Assembly (NCBI GenBank): GCA_003612335.1
Contig: RAYO01000036.1
Span: 1 to 40,397, forward strand
Source of the DNA: a bacterium 1xD42-67
Lineage (GTDB): Bacteria; Bacillota; Clostridia; Oscillospirales; Oscillospiraceae
DNA length: 40,397 bases
Direction of reading: 5' to 3'
Part shown: piece by piece, positions 39,528 to 40,397 of the stretch
How the letters are laid out: the number at the start of each line of letters is the position of its first letter
Numbering within the stretch: position 1 is the first letter of the stretch
Notes under the pieces: model-generated
Databases searched by the model: none
Seen by the model: the letters and a program-made list of their open reading frames with translations, nothing else
Told to the model about the DNA's origin: nothing
Made by a program: the position numbers and the translations under genes

Positions 39528-40111
39528 CTAATGCCGTTGCCCAAATTCCCGATCAGCTAGTGCTAATTGGTTATGAATTGCCTGATCTAAATACTCACAA
39601 GCAGCTTTTATGTATGACCTGTCAGCTGTTGGTTTGAATATTTTGATAGTAACATTATCGTCCGCTTGTTCTCTACTATCGCTGCGAATATCATCCGGTG
39701 AAAATACTACTACTTGCGACACTGGGCGAGGGGAAAATGCTTCAAACTTCCCACCATAATAAAGGGGCGACTTCGAATCGTTATGGTAGGCTTTTATTTG
39801 GTCTCGGCTTGACCAAGTGCGTCCCTCCCAAAAAGATGCCAGTTTACGATATTTGCACTCAATTGCAAGTGATCCAATATACCAAGTTGATTTCTTAGAA
39901 TATAAATTGATACATATATCGGGGCGACAATGTTTACCTGTGATAATAATGGATTATTGTATAATTCTACTGTGCGAGACTTTTTAGGTAAACAAATATC
40001 ATACACAATTTCAAGTATCAAATCATCGTTCTCTAAACTTACTTTTGTTCCGGATTCTAAGAATGGAAATAACTGATTTTTCGTAAAAATATCATCAAAT
40101 TGGGAATTCAT
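39528..40111 (-). pseudogene. PD-(D/E)XK (DUF2357-like) nuclease remnant with a frameshift
   Basis: Frame 1 from ATG 40111 reads MNSQFDDIFTKNQLFPFLE and on to YNNPLLSQV. After about 39932-39938 the meaningful reading continues in another frame as KHCRPDICINLYSKKSTW, then SLAIECKYRKLASFW, YYGGKFEAFSPRPVSQVVVF and the stop at 39528. RPDI plus ECKY spaced about 18 residues is a PD-(D/E)XK active site, as in C-terminal domains of DUF2357/McrC-linked nucleases. One base is apparently missing at the junction. The usual long N-terminal part is absent, so the gene is both truncated and frameshifted. It was probably a restriction or defence nuclease. Confidence 0.72.
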
Positions 40112-40194
40112 CAAATGATACTCCTGAAGGAAATATCTACACACGCAAATGTAGCACCACATCTCATAAAGGGAACTACTTTTCTTCCAAGAAT

Positions 40195-40397
40195 ATGAAT
40201 ATTGGGGATCAAGCTGAAATCGTCTTCCCCAGCTACGATGTGCGCTTCATCGCCGTGAATGACGCGGTGGACAGTGCCAAGGGAGATAACGATTTTACCG
40301 TAATTCGCAATGTTTTTAATGATTTTTATGCCAAAGATACCAGCAAAAAGGTTCGGGCCATTCTGAAAGCCAGAGGCACCAGCGGCAAACACTTGGG
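40195..40397 (+). pseudogene. Large serine recombinase, 5'-truncated, running off the window
   Basis: From 40195 the plus strand encodes IVFPSYDVRFIAVNDAVDS, then KGDNDFTVIRNVFNDFYAKD and TSKKVRAILKARGTSGKHL, and is open to the window end. This is the second half of the resolvase domain and the start of the recombinase domain of Tn4451/TnpX-type large serine recombinases. The first 80-100 residues with the catalytic serine are missing; upstream sequence matches the nuclease remnant on the other strand instead. It appears to have been cut by the event that brought in that remnant. The remainder lies outside the window. Confidence 0.8.

Noticed and set aside
40111..40392. 93-residue open frame on - at the right edge
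   Set aside because: It is the complement of the plus-strand serine recombinase, which has a recognisable family sequence.

Overview
The window looks like chromosomal DNA from a gut-type Clostridia (Firmicutes, probably Oscillospiraceae/Ruminococcaceae-like). The signs are about 50 percent GC, strong AGGAGG ribosome sites, several lipoproteins with short Firmicutes lipoboxes, LytTR, VanRS-like and BceRS-like two-component systems, and a conjugative-element backbone (PcfJ, a PcfK/AcrIIA9-like protein, an LPD11 protein, ParM/ParR, a sigma-like protein, a RecD2 fragment). The genus is an inference from gene content. No rRNA, tRNA or CRISPR array was seen.

Layout. (A) 1-4.6 kb: a geranylgeranyl-reductase-like FAD enzyme on +, then on the minus strand an OmpR-type regulator, its histidine kinase and a lipoprotein with an internal duplication. 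The regulator gene and the lipoprotein gene share an 18/20-identical upstream box. (B) 4.6-7.8 kb: a minus-strand operon of LytTR regulator, GHKL kinase and an unknown 338-residue protein, all joined by 4-bp overlaps. Two 13-bp direct repeats spaced 21 bp lie upstream. (C) 8.0-16.6 kb: a second OmpR/kinase pair. Its promoter box recurs in front of a five-gene operon: two lipoproteins, an ABC ATPase, a permease, and a second permease fused to a lipoprotein-like C-terminal domain. A 169-bp array of consecutive perfect hairpins separates the ATPase from the first permease. (D) 16.6-17.34 kb: a gene-free, GC-rich, highly structured segment with an IncQ-like oriT nick motif next to an inverted repeat, and no relaxase. 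(E) 17.3-26.5 kb: a BceRS-like regulator/kinase pair, three probable immunity-type proteins (SMI1/KNR4, an LRR-like protein, an Imm1-like protein), a MacB/BceA-type ATPase, an FtsX-type permease and a lipoprotein. Three promoters carry the same 17-mer TGTGACATTTCTGTGAG. (F) 26.8-28.4 kb: a receiver-less winged-helix protein, a DUF1273/SLOG gene broken by an amber codon, and an XRE regulator. (G) 28.4-39.4 kb: a minus-strand conjugative/plasmid module reading from a RecD2 fragment through PcfK/AcrIIA9, DUF7666, PcfJ, sigma-like, LigA, LPD11, a zinc-cluster protein and an M20-like peptidase to ParM and ParR. (H) 39.4-40.4 kb: a frameshifted nuclease remnant and a 5'-truncated large serine recombinase.

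How it fits together. Regions A, B, C and E are four separate envelope-sensing systems packed between mobile-element pieces. Each has its own recognisable candidate operator inside the window. Region E is the most interesting: one regulator appears to control an ABC export system together with stand-alone immunity-like genes, which suggests an inducible defence against toxins from competing bacteria. Regions D, G and H are parts of one or more integrative elements; the truncated RecD2, nuclease and recombinase mark recombination junctions at the right side.
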